Shown here piece after piece: positions 43,033 to 51,903 of a stretch of 64,000 nt of DNA (its first letter is position 1; every line of letters starts with the position of its first letter). The position numbers and the translations under genes are program-made. The notes beneath the pieces are model-generated. The model made no database searches and was not told the DNA's origin. It saw nothing but the letters and a program-made list of their open reading frames with translations. The stretch comes from Rhodoluna sp. (GTDB lineage: Bacteria; Actinomycetota; Actinomycetes; Actinomycetales; Microbacteriaceae), in the NCBI RefSeq assembly GCF_024639375.1, contig NZ_JAHEIM010000001.1, positions 1 through 64,000 of the forward strand, in the 5' to 3' direction.

Positions 43033-43383
43033 ATGAACATTCTTGACTCAGTCGACTCAGCGTCTCTTCGCACCGACATCCCAGCGTTCCGCGTTGGTGA
43101 CACCGTAAAGGTTCACGTAAACATCATCGAAGGTAACCGCAGCCGTGTGCAGGTTTTCCAGGGCATCGTTATCCGTCGCTCAGGTGACTCAGTTCGCGAG
43201 ACTTTCACCGTTCGCAAGATTTCTTTCCAGGTAGGCGTTGAGCGTACCTTCCCAATTCACTCACCAGTTATCGAGAAGATCGAAGTTGTAACTCGCGGTG
43301 ACGTTCGTCGCGCCAAGCTTTACTTCTTGCGTGAGCTTCGCGGCAAGAAGGCGAAGATCGCCGAAAAGCGCGACAACATCTAA
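43033..43383 (+). CDS. rplS: 50S ribosomal protein L19
   Basis: L19 sits at the subunit interface. The 116-residue protein has the standard motifs [31 protein letters not shown] and [15 protein letters not shown] in succession, and ends [14 protein letters not shown]. It has its own promoter and a structured 108-nt leader. lepB follows after 21 bp. Confidence 0.98.
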   Translation: MNILDSVDSASLRTDIPAFRVGDTVKVHVNIIEGNRSRVQVFQGIVIRRSGDSVRETFTVRKISFQVGVERTFPIHSPVIEKIEVVTRGDVRRAKLYFLRELRGKKAKIAEKRDNI

Positions 43384-43391
43384 TCTGCGAT

Positions 43392-43397
43392 TAACTT
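43392..43397 (+). promoter_or_regulatory. Candidate -10 of a leaderless lepB promoter
   Basis: TAACTT ends 7 nt before ATG 43405, and TTAATCC between them is not a Shine-Dalgarno. lepB may have a leaderless transcript in addition to read-through from rplS. Confidence 0.35.
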
Positions 43398-43404
43398 TTA
43401 ATCC

Positions 43405-44154
43405 ATGAGTCACATCGGGCTTCCAGAAGGCTCGCAACACAGAGCACCACGCAGCGCCAAAGCTAGATGGCGTCGAATCAGAAAAAACATTTTTGTTTCC
43501 TTCTTTATCGACCTGCTAGTAATTCTTGGTTCTGCGTTGGTGCTTTCGTTGTTAATCAAGACTTTCTTGATTCGATCATTCTTCATTCCGTCAGGTTCAA
43601 TGCTCGAAACTTTGAAGATCGACGACCGCATCATCGTGAACGAATTGGTGCCGAATGTAATTCCAATCGAACGCGGCGACGTTGTGGTTTTTAAAGATCC
43701 CGGCGGATGGCTTGGCCCAATTGAGGCTCGTCAACTTAACCCGTTCGAGGCAACAGCCGAATGGTTCTTGTCTGCGTTTGGAGTCGTTGCGCCTGATAGC
43801 AGTCAGCACTTGGTAAAGCGCGTGATCGGTGTTGGCGGCGATCACATCACATGTTGTGATGGCGACGGCAAACTAACCATCAACGGCCACGCCCTCAACG
43901 AGCCTTACCTTGCTAAAGACATGCAGCCCTCAAATCTCGAATTTGATATCACAGTGCCTGAGGGTTCAATTTGGGTGATGGGCGACAACCGCAGCAACTC
44001 AGAAGACTCGCGCTACCACCAAGACTTGCCAAGCAAGGGTTTTGTAAGCAAAGAATTTATTGTTGGTCGCGCTGTGATTGTTAGCTGGCCTTTTAGCAAC
44101 TGGCAGTGGTTAGACAACTATCCAAATGTCTTCAAAGATATTCCCAAGCCTTGA
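43405..44154 (+). CDS. lepB: Type I signal peptidase LepB
   Basis: LepB cleaves Sec and Tat signal peptides at the outer face of the membrane. The 249-residue protein has a basic cytoplasmic N-terminus, one membrane anchor (about residues 33-56), the catalytic Ser65 in PSGSMLETL and Lys138 in LVKRVIGVGGD, then VMGDNRSNSEDSR. It ends in a lipophilic C-terminal strand. rnhB begins inside its 3' end (29-bp overlap). Confidence 0.96.
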   Translation: MSHIGLPEGSQHRAPRSAKARWRRIRKNIFVSFFIDLLVILGSALVLSLLIKTFLIRSFFIPSGSMLETLKIDDRIIVNELVPNVIPIERGDVVVFKDPGGWLGPIEARQLNPFEATAEWFLSAFGVVAPDSSQHLVKRVIGVGGDHITCCDGDGKLTINGHALNEPYLAKDMQPSNLEFDITVPEGSIWVMGDNRSNSEDSRYHQDLPSKGFVSKEFIVGRAVIVSWPFSNWQWLDNYPNVFKDIPKP

Positions 44155-44827
44155 CCTAGAACGTGAACTCTTTAATCGGGGTTCACGTTTTGTCGTTGGC
44201 ATGGATGAAGTTGGCCGCGGTGCGATTGCCGGTCCAGTGGCCGTTGGCGTCGCAATCCTAGATAAAAATGATTCGCGAATTAGTGAACCTTGGCCGGCAC
44301 AGCTACGTGATTCAAAACTGATCAGTGAAAAAGTGCGCAACGCAATTGTTGAACCGTTGCAGCAATGGGTTTCGGGTTCGGCAGTTGGCATGGTGAGCGC
44401 TGCCGAAATTGATGAATTGGGCATTGTGGCGGCACTGGCCAAGGCAGGCCAGACTGCGCTGCAAGAGCTGTTGGCAGCTGCGAGCCTGCGGGCAGCAATT
44501 GTGGCCGATGGGGCAACCATCATTTTGGATGGATCACATAACTGGCTCGGCGCGAAGGCTTCGGGAATTGATGTTCTAGTGCGCACAAAGGCTGACCGTG
44601 ATTGCGTTTCGGTTGCCGCCGCCTCGGTGGTGGCCAAGGTGAGTCGCGACAACTTGATGATTGAACTCGCTAAATCGCTGCCGGCCTATGGGCTAGAGGG
44701 TCATAAGGGCTATGCCTCGGCTGGCCACATTGAGGCAGTTCGTGCTATTGGCCCGTCTAATGAACATCGAGTGACCTGGTTGACCAAGATTCTGGCCGAC
44801 GCCGAGCCTGCCGGGCCAGAGGCTTAG
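44126..44827 (+). CDS. rnhB: Ribonuclease HII
   Basis: RNase HII excises ribonucleotides from DNA. The 233-residue protein has the DEDD-type sites: GMDEVGRGAIAGPV (Asp, Glu), LRDSKLISEKVRN, the Asp of VADGATIILDGSH and AASVVAKVSRD. ATG 44126 is taken as start, overlapping lepB by 29 bp. The lepB-rnhB-DUF2469 order is conserved in actinobacteria. Confidence 0.94.
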   Translation: MSSKIFPSLDLERELFNRGSRFVVGMDEVGRGAIAGPVAVGVAILDKNDSRISEPWPAQLRDSKLISEKVRNAIVEPLQQWVSGSAVGMVSAAEIDELGIVAALAKAGQTALQELLAAASLRAAIVADGATIILDGSHNWLGAKASGIDVLVRTKADRDCVSVAAASVVAKVSRDNLMIELAKSLPAYGLEGHKGYASAGHIEAVRAIGPSNEHRVTWLTKILADAEPAGPEA

Positions 44828-44830
44828 ACT
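44825..44830 (+). promoter_or_regulatory. Candidate -10 of a leaderless promoter before the DUF2469 gene
   Basis: TAGACT overlaps the rnhB stop codon and ends 7 nt before ATG 44838, with TTTAGCA between and no Shine-Dalgarno. Confidence 0.4.
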
Positions 44831-44837
44831 TTTAGCA

Positions 44838-45161
44838 ATGGACGAGAACGATTTTGACGACTACGACAGAGAAGCTGAGTTAGCTCTCTATCGCGAATAT
44901 CGCGATGTTGTGGGCACATTTAAATATGTGATTGAAACCGAGCGCCGTTTTTACCTGGCCAATGAGGTTGACCTAAAGCGTGTAGACGCCGCCAACGACT
45001 TTTACTTTGAACTCAACATGAAAGATGTTTGGGTTTGGGATATCTACCGCAGTGATCGCTTTGTAAACAACGTGCGAGTGCTCACCTTTAAAGACGTGAA
45101 CGTCGAAGAACTAACCGGTCAGGTATTTAACTTGCCTAAAGACCTCGCTGTCGGCGAATAG
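44838..45161 (+). CDS. DUF2469 family protein
   Basis: This is a conserved actinobacterial protein of unknown function, almost always next to rnhB. The 107-residue product has the family stretch YDREAELALYREYRDVV, then FKYVIETERRFYLAN and WVWDIYRSDRFV. It is acidic and soluble. A -10 box 7 nt before the ATG suggests a leaderless mRNA of its own. The gap to yraN is 61 bp. Confidence 0.95.
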   Translation: MDENDFDDYDREAELALYREYRDVVGTFKYVIETERRFYLANEVDLKRVDAANDFYFELNMKDVWVWDIYRSDRFVNNVRVLTFKDVNVEELTGQVFNLPKDLAVGE

Positions 45162-45222
45162 TTTTATCCACAGATTATCCGCGGGATAACCACCGCTCGG
45201 CTCGTTTGTCGATGCTTGGTTA

Positions 45223-45591
45223 GTGCACAAAAATCAACTGCTTGGCAAATATGGTGAAGACCGCGCCGCTGACTATTTTTTGAATCTGGGCTATGAAGTT
45301 ATCGACCGCAATTGGCGGTGTGCCGAAGGCGAAATTGATCTAATCACCTTCAAGACGGGGCGATTTGTCTTCACGGAGGTAAAGACCCGAAGTGGCCGCG
45401 GCTACGGGCATCCATTTGAAGCAATCACGGCGCAAAAAGTTCAACGCATGCGCAGGCTGGTGGCGCTGTGGTGCGAACAGCGCGAAAAAACTGGTGAGTC
45501 GGTGCTTGGCAAAAAGGTGCGGCTCGACGCAATTAGTGTTTTGGTCACCAATGGCAAGGTTGCCATCGAGCATCTCAAGCAGGTCTATTAA
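45223..45591 (+). CDS. yraN: UPF0102 (YraN) endonuclease-like protein
   Basis: YraN proteins have a restriction-endonuclease-like fold; their function is unproven. The 122-residue product has the family motifs GKYGEDRAADYFLNLGY, WRCAEGEIDLIT and FTEVKTRSG, with a Glu-Asp-(E)VK nuclease core. Start GTG 45223 has no clear Shine-Dalgarno. Its TAA overlaps the comM ATG by one base. Confidence 0.94.
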   Translation: MHKNQLLGKYGEDRAADYFLNLGYEVIDRNWRCAEGEIDLITFKTGRFVFTEVKTRSGRGYGHPFEAITAQKVQRMRRLVALWCEQREKTGESVLGKKVRLDAISVLVTNGKVAIEHLKQVY

Positions 45592-47174
45592 TGCAACTTG
45601 CCAAGAGTTATGCAATCAGTCTGATGGGCTTGGCTGGCACATTAATTGAGGTTGAGGCCGAGATTTCGAGCAACTTGCCAAATTTTGTATTGGTTGGTTT
45701 GCCTGATGCCTCGCTGTCTGAAGCAAAAGATCGCGTGCGCGCAGCCATTCACAACTCAGGTTTAGAAATGCCTGCTCGCAGAGTGACCATAAACTTGTCG
45801 CCCGCTTCGGTGCCAAAGCAGGGTGCCAGTTTCGACCTCTCTATTGCTGTGGCAATCTTGGCTGCCAATGGTGTGGTGCAGAGCGAGGCTGTTGCATCGG
45901 CAATTCACATTGGTGAGCTTGGCCTCGATGGTTCGATTCGCAGAGTTGCCGGTGTGTTGCCGAGTCTTATTTCGGCAGTGAATGCTGGTTTTAAGCGAGC
46001 AATCGTGCCGATGGCAAATCTCGAAGAAGCACGATTGGCCCAAGGCATTGAGGTGGTTGGGGCTGTGCACCTAGCCCAAGTGGCCAAAATCCACGGGGCA
46101 GAAATTGAATTCGAACCACCTTCTGTTGAGCCGATAATTCGGGTCGAAAGCCCAAGGGCGGCGCAAGAATTCAACAGCATCGACATTGCTGATGTGATTG
46201 GCCAAGTAGAAGCCATTTCAGCGCTCACAGTTGCTGCCGCAGGAGGGCATCACCTTTTGATGGTGGGCGCCCCCGGAGCCGGCAAAACTATGTTGGCAGA
46301 ACGACTTGCTACTTTGTTGCCAGATCTGGCTCACGCTTGCGCCATCGAAACCACTGCCGTTTATTCAATTGCAGGCCATCGATTAGTGCAGAACACCGGC
46401 GTTGATTCGCTAATTGTTCGTCCGCCATTTCAGGCACCTCATCACACCTCTTCAGTGACTGCTCTCGTAGGCGGGGGAATGGGGTCTCCCCGACCCGGGC
46501 TAATCTCGCTGGCAAATCACGGGGTGTTGTTTTTAGACGAGGCTCCGGAATTTCAATTGCCAGCGCTCGAATCGTTGCGTCAACCGCTGGAGTCGGGTGA
46601 GGTTGTCATCAACCGATCGGGTGGCACTGCAAGGTTTCCAGCTCACTTTCAATTGGTGCTGGCTGCAAACCCCTGCCCCTGCGGCAACAACACCGGCAAG
46701 GGCAAGCGTTGTGTTTGCACGCAAGGTCAAAAGTTGCGCTACGCGGCAAAACTTTCTGGCCCTTTGCTCGATCGTGTAGACATTCGCCTGCAAATTCAAC
46801 CGGTATCAAAAACTCAGCTAGCCATGTTGAAGGCTGAGGGGCACAGCAATAAATCTTCGAAGCAATTACGCGAAATTGTCACCGAGGCAAGGGCGCGTGC
46901 AGCTGCAAGACTTGCCGGCACTCCTTGGTCAATAAATGCTCAAGTGCCAGGCGCTTATCTGCGTAAGCATTTGAAGATTGACGATGGAGTTGGCCAGCAA
47001 TTGCAAAAGGCACTCGAAAAAGGCTCAATCAGCATGCGTGGTTTTGATCGTTGCGTTCGACTTGCCTGGACCAACGCAGATTTGGCGGGTCGCGACAAAC
47101 CTAATGAAGAAGATTTGGCCGAGGCCATCCTGTTGCGCGGCAGCGAGAATCCAATGGAGTTTGGTCATGCTTAA
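45591..47174 (+). CDS. comM: ComM/YifB family Mg-chelatase-like AAA ATPase
   Basis: ComM is a hexameric branch-migration helicase that promotes integration of donor DNA during natural transformation. The 527-residue protein has an N-terminal Lon-like domain (GLPDASLSEAKDRVRAA), Walker A GAPGAGKTM, Walker B VLFLDEAPEF, the C4-like ANPCPCGNN segment with a following CVC, and a C-terminal lid. It overlaps yraN by 1 bp and dprA by 8 bp, making a yraN-comM-dprA-xerC block. Confidence 0.95.
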   Translation: MQLAKSYAISLMGLAGTLIEVEAEISSNLPNFVLVGLPDASLSEAKDRVRAAIHNSGLEMPARRVTINLSPASVPKQGASFDLSIAVAILAANGVVQSEAVASAIHIGELGLDGSIRRVAGVLPSLISAVNAGFKRAIVPMANLEEARLAQGIEVVGAVHLAQVAKIHGAEIEFEPPSVEPIIRVESPRAAQEFNSIDIADVIGQVEAISALTVAAAGGHHLLMVGAPGAGKTMLAERLATLLPDLAHACAIETTAVYSIAGHRLVQNTGVDSLIVRPPFQAPHHTSSVTALVGGGMGSPRPGLISLANHGVLFLDEAPEFQLPALESLRQPLESGEVVINRSGGTARFPAHFQLVLAANPCPCGNNTGKGKRCVCTQGQKLRYAAKLSGPLLDRVDIRLQIQPVSKTQLAMLKAEGHSNKSSKQLREIVTEARARAAARLAGTPWSINAQVPGAYLRKHLKIDDGVGQQLQKALEKGSISMRGFDRCVRLAWTNADLAGRDKPNEEDLAEAILLRGSENPMEFGHA

Positions 47175-48411
47175 ACCACGGGACCTAAAAGTAAGTGATT
47201 CCGAAGTTGACTCGGTTTTGATGCACATTAATGATGACGAAGATCGGCTCAGTGCTTTCGCTTCGATTGCGTGGAGCATTGTGTGCGAACCAGGCGACGG
47301 CACCGCAGGATTACTGGTGAAAACATTTGGTGCGGCTGAAGCGTTGAAGCTTGAGCTTGACCAGGTTGCCCCAAGTCGAATCATTGAGATGCTGCTAGAA
47401 GCAAATGCAATTTACTCAGCCAAGTCGAATCAATGGCATGATCGATTCACAGAGGGCCGTGAACGCTGGAAGGCCCGGCTAAATTTCGCTTCAGTGTTAA
47501 CTGCTGCAAACACGCTTCGATATTTGAATGGCAAATTACTCACCAATCAGTCACAGCTTTGGCCACTTCAAATAAATGATCTAGCCGAAGACGATAAGAG
47601 TTTTCAGCCCCATGCACTTTGGGTTCGAGGTCAGGCATCAAACTTGCCTCTAACCAATCGCTCGCTTGGCGTGGTTGGTTCGCGCACGGCAACCTCGTAT
47701 GGCGAATTTGTAACTGCAGATTTAATTGCAAGCCCAGTTTCGCGCAACTACTCAATAATTTCGGGTGGTGCATATGGAATCGATTCATTGGCTCACCGAG
47801 CCACTCTGGCTCTCGACGGAATCACATTTGCCGTCATGGCCGGCGGAATAGACGAGTTTTATCCGACGGCAAATAATCAACTCTTTGATCAAATCATGCG
47901 CAACGGGGCAATGATTAGCGAGGTTGCGCCGGGTTCGGCACCTACCAAGTGGCGATTCCTGCAGCGAAATCGGTTGATAGCTGCACTGAGCAATGCTGTT
48001 TTATTGGTTGAGGCGGGTCATCGGTCTGGCGCTCAAAATACGGCAACGCATGCCCACAACCTGAACCGGCCAATCGGTGCCGTTCCGGGGCCTATCACTG
48101 CACCAGCCTCGGCAGGTTGCCACAAGCTCATTCGCGAGGGAGTTGCACAGTTGATCACCGACTCGACCGACCTCTTTGATCTGCTCGGCGAACCAATTGA
48201 GTGGCAGAGCGTTGCTGAACTTACCGGCTTGGGCCCGTTGGAGATTCGAACCCTAGATGCAATCGGTTTCGGCAGTCTCGACATTGACAAAATTTGCAGC
48301 AGCGCCGGGCTCACAAAGAAGGAGGTTCGAATCGCTTTGAGCTCGCTTGAGCTCGACAAATTGGTGGTTCGCACCAACACCGGTTGGAGCAGGTCTCAAA
48401 CTACAGTTTGA
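47167..48411 (+). CDS. dprA: DNA-protecting protein DprA
   Basis: DprA binds incoming single-stranded DNA and loads RecA. ATG 47167 overlaps the comM stop by 8 bp. The 414-residue product has the Rossmann-like domain with GVVGSRTATSYG and SGGAYGIDSLAHRATL, PGPITAPASAGCHKLIREGVA, and a C-terminal winged-helix. comM and dprA together hint at transformability, but no com uptake genes are in the window. Confidence 0.94.
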   Translation: MLKPRDLKVSDSEVDSVLMHINDDEDRLSAFASIAWSIVCEPGDGTAGLLVKTFGAAEALKLELDQVAPSRIIEMLLEANAIYSAKSNQWHDRFTEGRERWKARLNFASVLTAANTLRYLNGKLLTNQSQLWPLQINDLAEDDKSFQPHALWVRGQASNLPLTNRSLGVVGSRTATSYGEFVTADLIASPVSRNYSIISGGAYGIDSLAHRATLALDGITFAVMAGGIDEFYPTANNQLFDQIMRNGAMISEVAPGSAPTKWRFLQRNRLIAALSNAVLLVEAGHRSGAQNTATHAHNLNRPIGAVPGPITAPASAGCHKLIREGVAQLITDSTDLFDLLGEPIEWQSVAELTGLGPLEIRTLDAIGFGSLDIDKICSSAGLTKKEVRIALSSLELDKLVVRTNTGWSRSQTTV

Positions 48412-48413
48412 AT

Positions 48414-49322
48414 GTGGCCAACTCACTCAGTCAATCGCTCGCGGGGTTTGAACAACACCTTGGCGCCGGTCGCGGCTACTCAGCAAACACAGTTAAGGCC
48501 TACGTCACTGATGTAGCCGATTTGGTCGCATCTTTGAGCCTTCAAAACATCGCAACGGTTGATCAAATCACACTTGAAGGTTTGCGCGATTGGTTGTGGC
48601 AGGTGACCCAAAAAGGTTTGACCAAGGCAACGATTGCGCGCAAAAGCGCTGCCGTCAGATCGTTCACCGCCTGGCTAGCGGCTACTAAACAAATTGAGAT
48701 AGACCCAGGGCTGCGACTCCGCTCGCCAAAATCCTCGCGCACTCTGCCAAAGGTGGTTTCTCGAGAGAGTTTGCAGATGATTTTCGAGTCACTAGAGATT
48801 CGAGCCACCGCGGATAACCCGCAGGGTGTTCGTGATCTTTTGGCTGTGGAATTGCTTTATGCCTCGGGCGCACGCGTGAGTGAACTAGTGGGACTGAATC
48901 TTGAAGACATCGACCTAACCCGCAACATTATGCGGGTGACCGGTAAGGGCAGTAAGCAACGAATGATTCCATTCGGGCAACCCGCACGTGATGCGCTGAA
49001 TCGATGGCTCGGCTCGGCTCGAGCTGAGCTTGCTAACGAAAAAAGCGGAACCGCACTTTTGCTCAACAGCAAAGGTGAGCGAATCGGTGTGCGGCAGGTT
49101 TATGGTTTGGTTGCCAAATTATTGGGGGATACCCCATCGGGCGTAGCCGGCCCGCACTCGTTGCGTCACTCGGCGGCCACCCACCTTTTGGATGGCGGTG
49201 CTGATTTGCGTGCGGTTCAAGAATTGCTGGGCCATGCCAGCCTGGGCACCACGCAGATTTATACCCACGTTTCGGTGGAGCGTTTGCGTGAGGGCTATAA
49301 AAACGCTCATCCGCGGGCCTAA
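48414..49322 (+). CDS. xerC: Tyrosine recombinase XerC
   Basis: XerC/D recombinases resolve chromosome dimers at dif. The 302-residue protein has the SAM-like N-terminal domain (RGYSANTVKAYVTDV) and catalytic residues: Arg in ASGARVSELVGL, Lys in TGKGSKQRMIP, HSLRHSAATHLL, LGHASLGTTQIYTHVS with the Tyr. GTG 48414, 2 bp after dprA, is chosen for length; TTG 48384 inside dprA is an alternative. No dif-like site was identified nearby. Confidence 0.92.
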   Translation: MANSLSQSLAGFEQHLGAGRGYSANTVKAYVTDVADLVASLSLQNIATVDQITLEGLRDWLWQVTQKGLTKATIARKSAAVRSFTAWLAATKQIEIDPGLRLRSPKSSRTLPKVVSRESLQMIFESLEIRATADNPQGVRDLLAVELLYASGARVSELVGLNLEDIDLTRNIMRVTGKGSKQRMIPFGQPARDALNRWLGSARAELANEKSGTALLLNSKGERIGVRQVYGLVAKLLGDTPSGVAGPHSLRHSAATHLLDGGADLRAVQELLGHASLGTTQIYTHVSVERLREGYKNAHPRA

Positions 49323-49849
49323 CCCACATTTGGCAACAGGCGACTTGGGTTCATGCGACCAATCAGGGCAAGCGGCGAGAGATATTTGCCATTGATTTTC
49401 ATGGCAAAGTGCAGGCACCTGGCAGCAAAACAATGCTGGTTATAACTAGGCAAGGCGTCGCAAACCTTGGCAATTACTTGGCTGCGGAGAACCGACTCTC
49501 CAGCAGCCACGATTGGGCAGGCCGGTTCAAATTCGGTTGAAATGGCTGAACCGTGCATGATGCTGAGCACCGAGCGGTTCACCACCATCCCGGCAAAATA
49601 GACAACTCCATCGGCCGGCGCCAAAACTGGCTGCCCCAGCGAAACTTGGTAGTCCACTCCGCGATGCCCGGCCGAGTAGTCAGAGTTAGGTTGGCGATAT
49701 TGGTTGATTAGCTCAATCGGCGGGTTTAGTGGCATTTGCCAGGCCGGATTGCCCGGCAAGGGCGCGCCGGAAGAGGCCATCGGCCCAAAAACCATCAAAA
49801 CCACTGCTGCCAAGGAAGCCAAACCGGTGCGCATGTGCCAAAACCTCAT
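49319..49849 (-). CDS. M23 peptidase-like secreted protein with altered HxH motif
   Basis: M23 proteins are zinc endopeptidases of peptidoglycan. The 176-residue product has a signal peptide (about residues 1-28), a Pro-rich stretch, the GHRGVDYQ motif (His and Asp zinc ligands) and the C-terminal RCLHFAMKI, where the first His of HxH is replaced by Cys. The zinc His remains but the catalytic His is missing, so activity is doubtful. ATG 49849 is chosen for the signal peptide; ATG 49834 is possible. An M23 gene divergent from rpsB is conserved in actinobacteria. It overlaps the xerC 3' end by 4 bp. Confidence 0.85.
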   Translation of the reverse strand: MRFWHMRTGLASLAAVVLMVFGPMASSGAPLPGNPAWQMPLNPPIELINQYRQPNSDYSAGHRGVDYQVSLGQPVLAPADGVVYFAGMVVNRSVLSIMHGSAISTEFEPACPIVAAGESVLRSQVIAKVCDALPSYNQHCFAARCLHFAMKINGKYLSPLALIGRMNPSRLLPNVG

Positions 49850-50062
49850 GCGACCAGCATCCCAAGTGGGCCTGATTGCCAGATAAACATTGGGCAAACG
49901 GTGGATAACCTCGCCCAGACGCTGATAGACTTTGCAAAGCGGCAAGCTCGCGAAATCCCTCTTTTGATGGCCTTCTAAAAGCATGCCGACTTCGCGTGTC
50001 GAACTAGATACCAAATCTTCGGTCCTGAGCAATCAGGCGATTCGGATCCGGCACCAGGTGTA

Positions 50063-50111
50063 TCAAGCAACCGCTTGAAACAGAAAACTGATTGGTGCAC
50101 ATTTGTGCGCC
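50063..50111 (+). promoter_or_regulatory. Hairpins in the rpsB leader
   Basis: TCAAGC-AACC-GCTTGA (50063-50078) and GGTGCAC-ATTT-GTGCGCC (50094-50111, one G-U pair) are adjacent stems. The second ends 4 nt before the AAAGGAG ribosome-binding site of rpsB. The 280 bp between the M23 start and rpsB also holds several A/T-rich candidate promoters but none convincing; autoregulation by S2 is possible. Confidence 0.45.
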
Positions 50112-50129
50112 GTAAAAGGAGAAACTGCC

Positions 50130-50975
50130 ATGGCAGTAGTAACAGTTCGCCAGCTGCTCGACAGCGGCGTTCACTTCGGGCACCAGACCCGTCGTTGGAA
50201 CCCAAAGATGCGTCGCTTCATTCTGACCGACCGTTCAGGCATCTACATCATCGACCTTCAGAAGTCACTTGCATTCATTGACAAGGCTTACGACTTCGTG
50301 AAGGACACCGTTGCACACGGTGGCTCAATTCTTTTCGTTGGCACCAAGAAGCAGGCTCAAGAGGCAATCGCTGAGCAGGCTCTTCGTGTTGGCCAGCCAT
50401 ACATCAACCAGCGCTGGTTGGGTGGTCTATTGACCAACTTCCAGACCATTCAGATGCGTCTTGCACGTCTGAAGGAACTAGAAGTTATGGACTTCACTGG
50501 CAAGACCAAGACTGGTCTTACCAAGAAGGAACTTCTTATTCTTCGTCGCGAGAAGGACAAGCTTGAGAAGGCACTGGGCGGTATCCGCAACATCACCAAG
50601 ACTCCATCAGCGATCTGGGTTGTAGACACCAACAAAGAGCACCTAGCAATCACCGAAGCTAAGAAGCTTGGCATTCCGGTTATCGCAATTCTTGACACCA
50701 ACTGTGACCCAGATGAGGTCACCATCGGTATCCCAGGTAACGACGACGCAATTCGTTCAGTTCAGCTGCTAACCCGCGTTATCGCAGACGCAGTTGCTGA
50801 GGGTCTAATTGCTCGTCACTCAAAGCCAGAGGCAGAAGCAGAGCCTCTAGCTGAGTGGGAGCGCGAACTTCTAGAGCAGGGCAACGCAGCAGCAGCTGCA
50901 GCGCCGGTTGCTGAGTCAACCACCGAAACCCCAGAAGTTGCAGCAGAAGTTGCAGCAGTAGAGGAAGCAAAGTAA
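50130..50975 (+). CDS. rpsB: 30S ribosomal protein S2
   Basis: S2 joins the 30S subunit late. ATG 50130 follows AAAGGAG and gives [22 protein letters not shown] in two parts. The 281-residue protein has the core motifs [20 protein letters not shown] and [14 protein letters not shown], and a C-terminal Ala/Glu-rich acidic tail of about 30 residues. tsf follows 2 bp after the stop, the universal rpsB-tsf pair. Confidence 0.97.
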   Translation: MAVVTVRQLLDSGVHFGHQTRRWNPKMRRFILTDRSGIYIIDLQKSLAFIDKAYDFVKDTVAHGGSILFVGTKKQAQEAIAEQALRVGQPYINQRWLGGLLTNFQTIQMRLARLKELEVMDFTGKTKTGLTKKELLILRREKDKLEKALGGIRNITKTPSAIWVVDTNKEHLAITEAKKLGIPVIAILDTNCDPDEVTIGIPGNDDAIRSVQLLTRVIADAVAEGLIARHSKPEAEAEPLAEWERELLEQGNAAAAAAPVAESTTETPEVAAEVAAVEEAK

Positions 50976-50977
50976 AC

Positions 50978-51805
50978 ATGGCAAACTACACCGCCGCAGA
51001 TGTAAAGGCGCTTCGCGAGAAGTCAGGCGCCGGAATGATGGACTGCAAGAGTGCACTTGACGAAGCCGAAGGCAACGTTGAGAAGGCTATGGAAGTTCTT
51101 CGCCTAAAGGGCCTAAAGGGCGTTACCAAGCGTGAAGGTCGCACCACCAGCAACGGTCTTATCGTTGCTCGTGTTTCAGGCGGCACCGGTTACCTAATCG
51201 AGCTAGCTTGTGAGACCGACTTCGTTGCTAAGGCAGAGAAGTTCATTGCACTCGCAGATTCAGTTGCTGACGCAATTGCTGCCGCTGGCGCAACCGACCT
51301 AGCTTCAGCTTTGACTGCAAACCTAAACGGCAAGACCGTTCAGGATGCAATCAACGACGAAGCAGCAATCATGGGCGAGAAGGTAGAACTGCGCAAGGTT
51401 GCAGCCGTGAAGGATGCAGCTGTTGACGCTTACCTACACCGCACCAGCAAGGACCTACCTCCTCAGGTTGGTGTTTTGGTTGCTTACTCAGGTTCAGACG
51501 CTGACACCGCTCACGACGTTGCAGTTCACATTGCAGCGTTCAGCCCAACTGCTCTTACTCGCGATGACATCGCGGCTGAGACTGTTGAGACCGAGCGTCG
51601 CATTGCTGGCGAAACCGCTCGCAACGAAGGCAAGCCAGAAGCTGCACTAGAGAAGATCGTTGAAGGCCGTGTTACTGGCTTCTTCAAGGAGAACGTACTT
51701 CTAGAGCAGGACTTTGCAAAGGACAACAAGAAGTCAGTTGCTAAGGTTCTTGACGAAGCTGGCCTAAAGGTTTCTGCGTTCCTACGCTTCCGCGTTGGCG
51801 CATAA
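50978..51805 (+). CDS. tsf: Elongation factor Ts
   Basis: EF-Ts recycles EF-Tu by GDP release. The 275-residue protein has the UBA-like N-terminus (VKALREKSGAGMMDCKSAL), the core signature ELACETDFVAKAEKF (with the TDFV motif) and the C-terminal dimerisation subdomain. ATG 50978 lies 2 bp after rpsB. A 14-bp-stem terminator follows. Confidence 0.98.
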   Translation: MANYTAADVKALREKSGAGMMDCKSALDEAEGNVEKAMEVLRLKGLKGVTKREGRTTSNGLIVARVSGGTGYLIELACETDFVAKAEKFIALADSVADAIAAAGATDLASALTANLNGKTVQDAINDEAAIMGEKVELRKVAAVKDAAVDAYLHRTSKDLPPQVGVLVAYSGSDADTAHDVAVHIAAFSPTALTRDDIAAETVETERRIAGETARNEGKPEAALEKIVEGRVTGFFKENVLLEQDFAKDNKKSVAKVLDEAGLKVSAFLRFRVGA

Positions 51806-51818
51806 CTAAAGCTCAAAC

Positions 51819-51851
51819 AAAAAGGCTCGGTCGTTTCGGCCGGGCCTTTTT
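51819..51851 (+). terminator. Intrinsic terminator after tsf
   Basis: A 14-bp stem (51820-51833 with 51837-51850, two G-U pairs) with loop TTT and a terminal T run. It separates rpsB-tsf from pyrH. Confidence 0.9.
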
Positions 51852-51862
51852 GCTGCTCGGTT

Positions 51863-51868
51863 TACAAT
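51863..51868 (+). promoter_or_regulatory. Candidate -10 of the pyrH promoter
   Basis: TACAAT is a near-consensus -10 about 36 nt before the pyrH ATG. No good -35 is seen because that position falls in the tsf terminator. Confidence 0.5.
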
Positions 51869-51903
51869 AGAACAAGTAAATTCCCATGATTCAGGAGGCT
51901 TCG

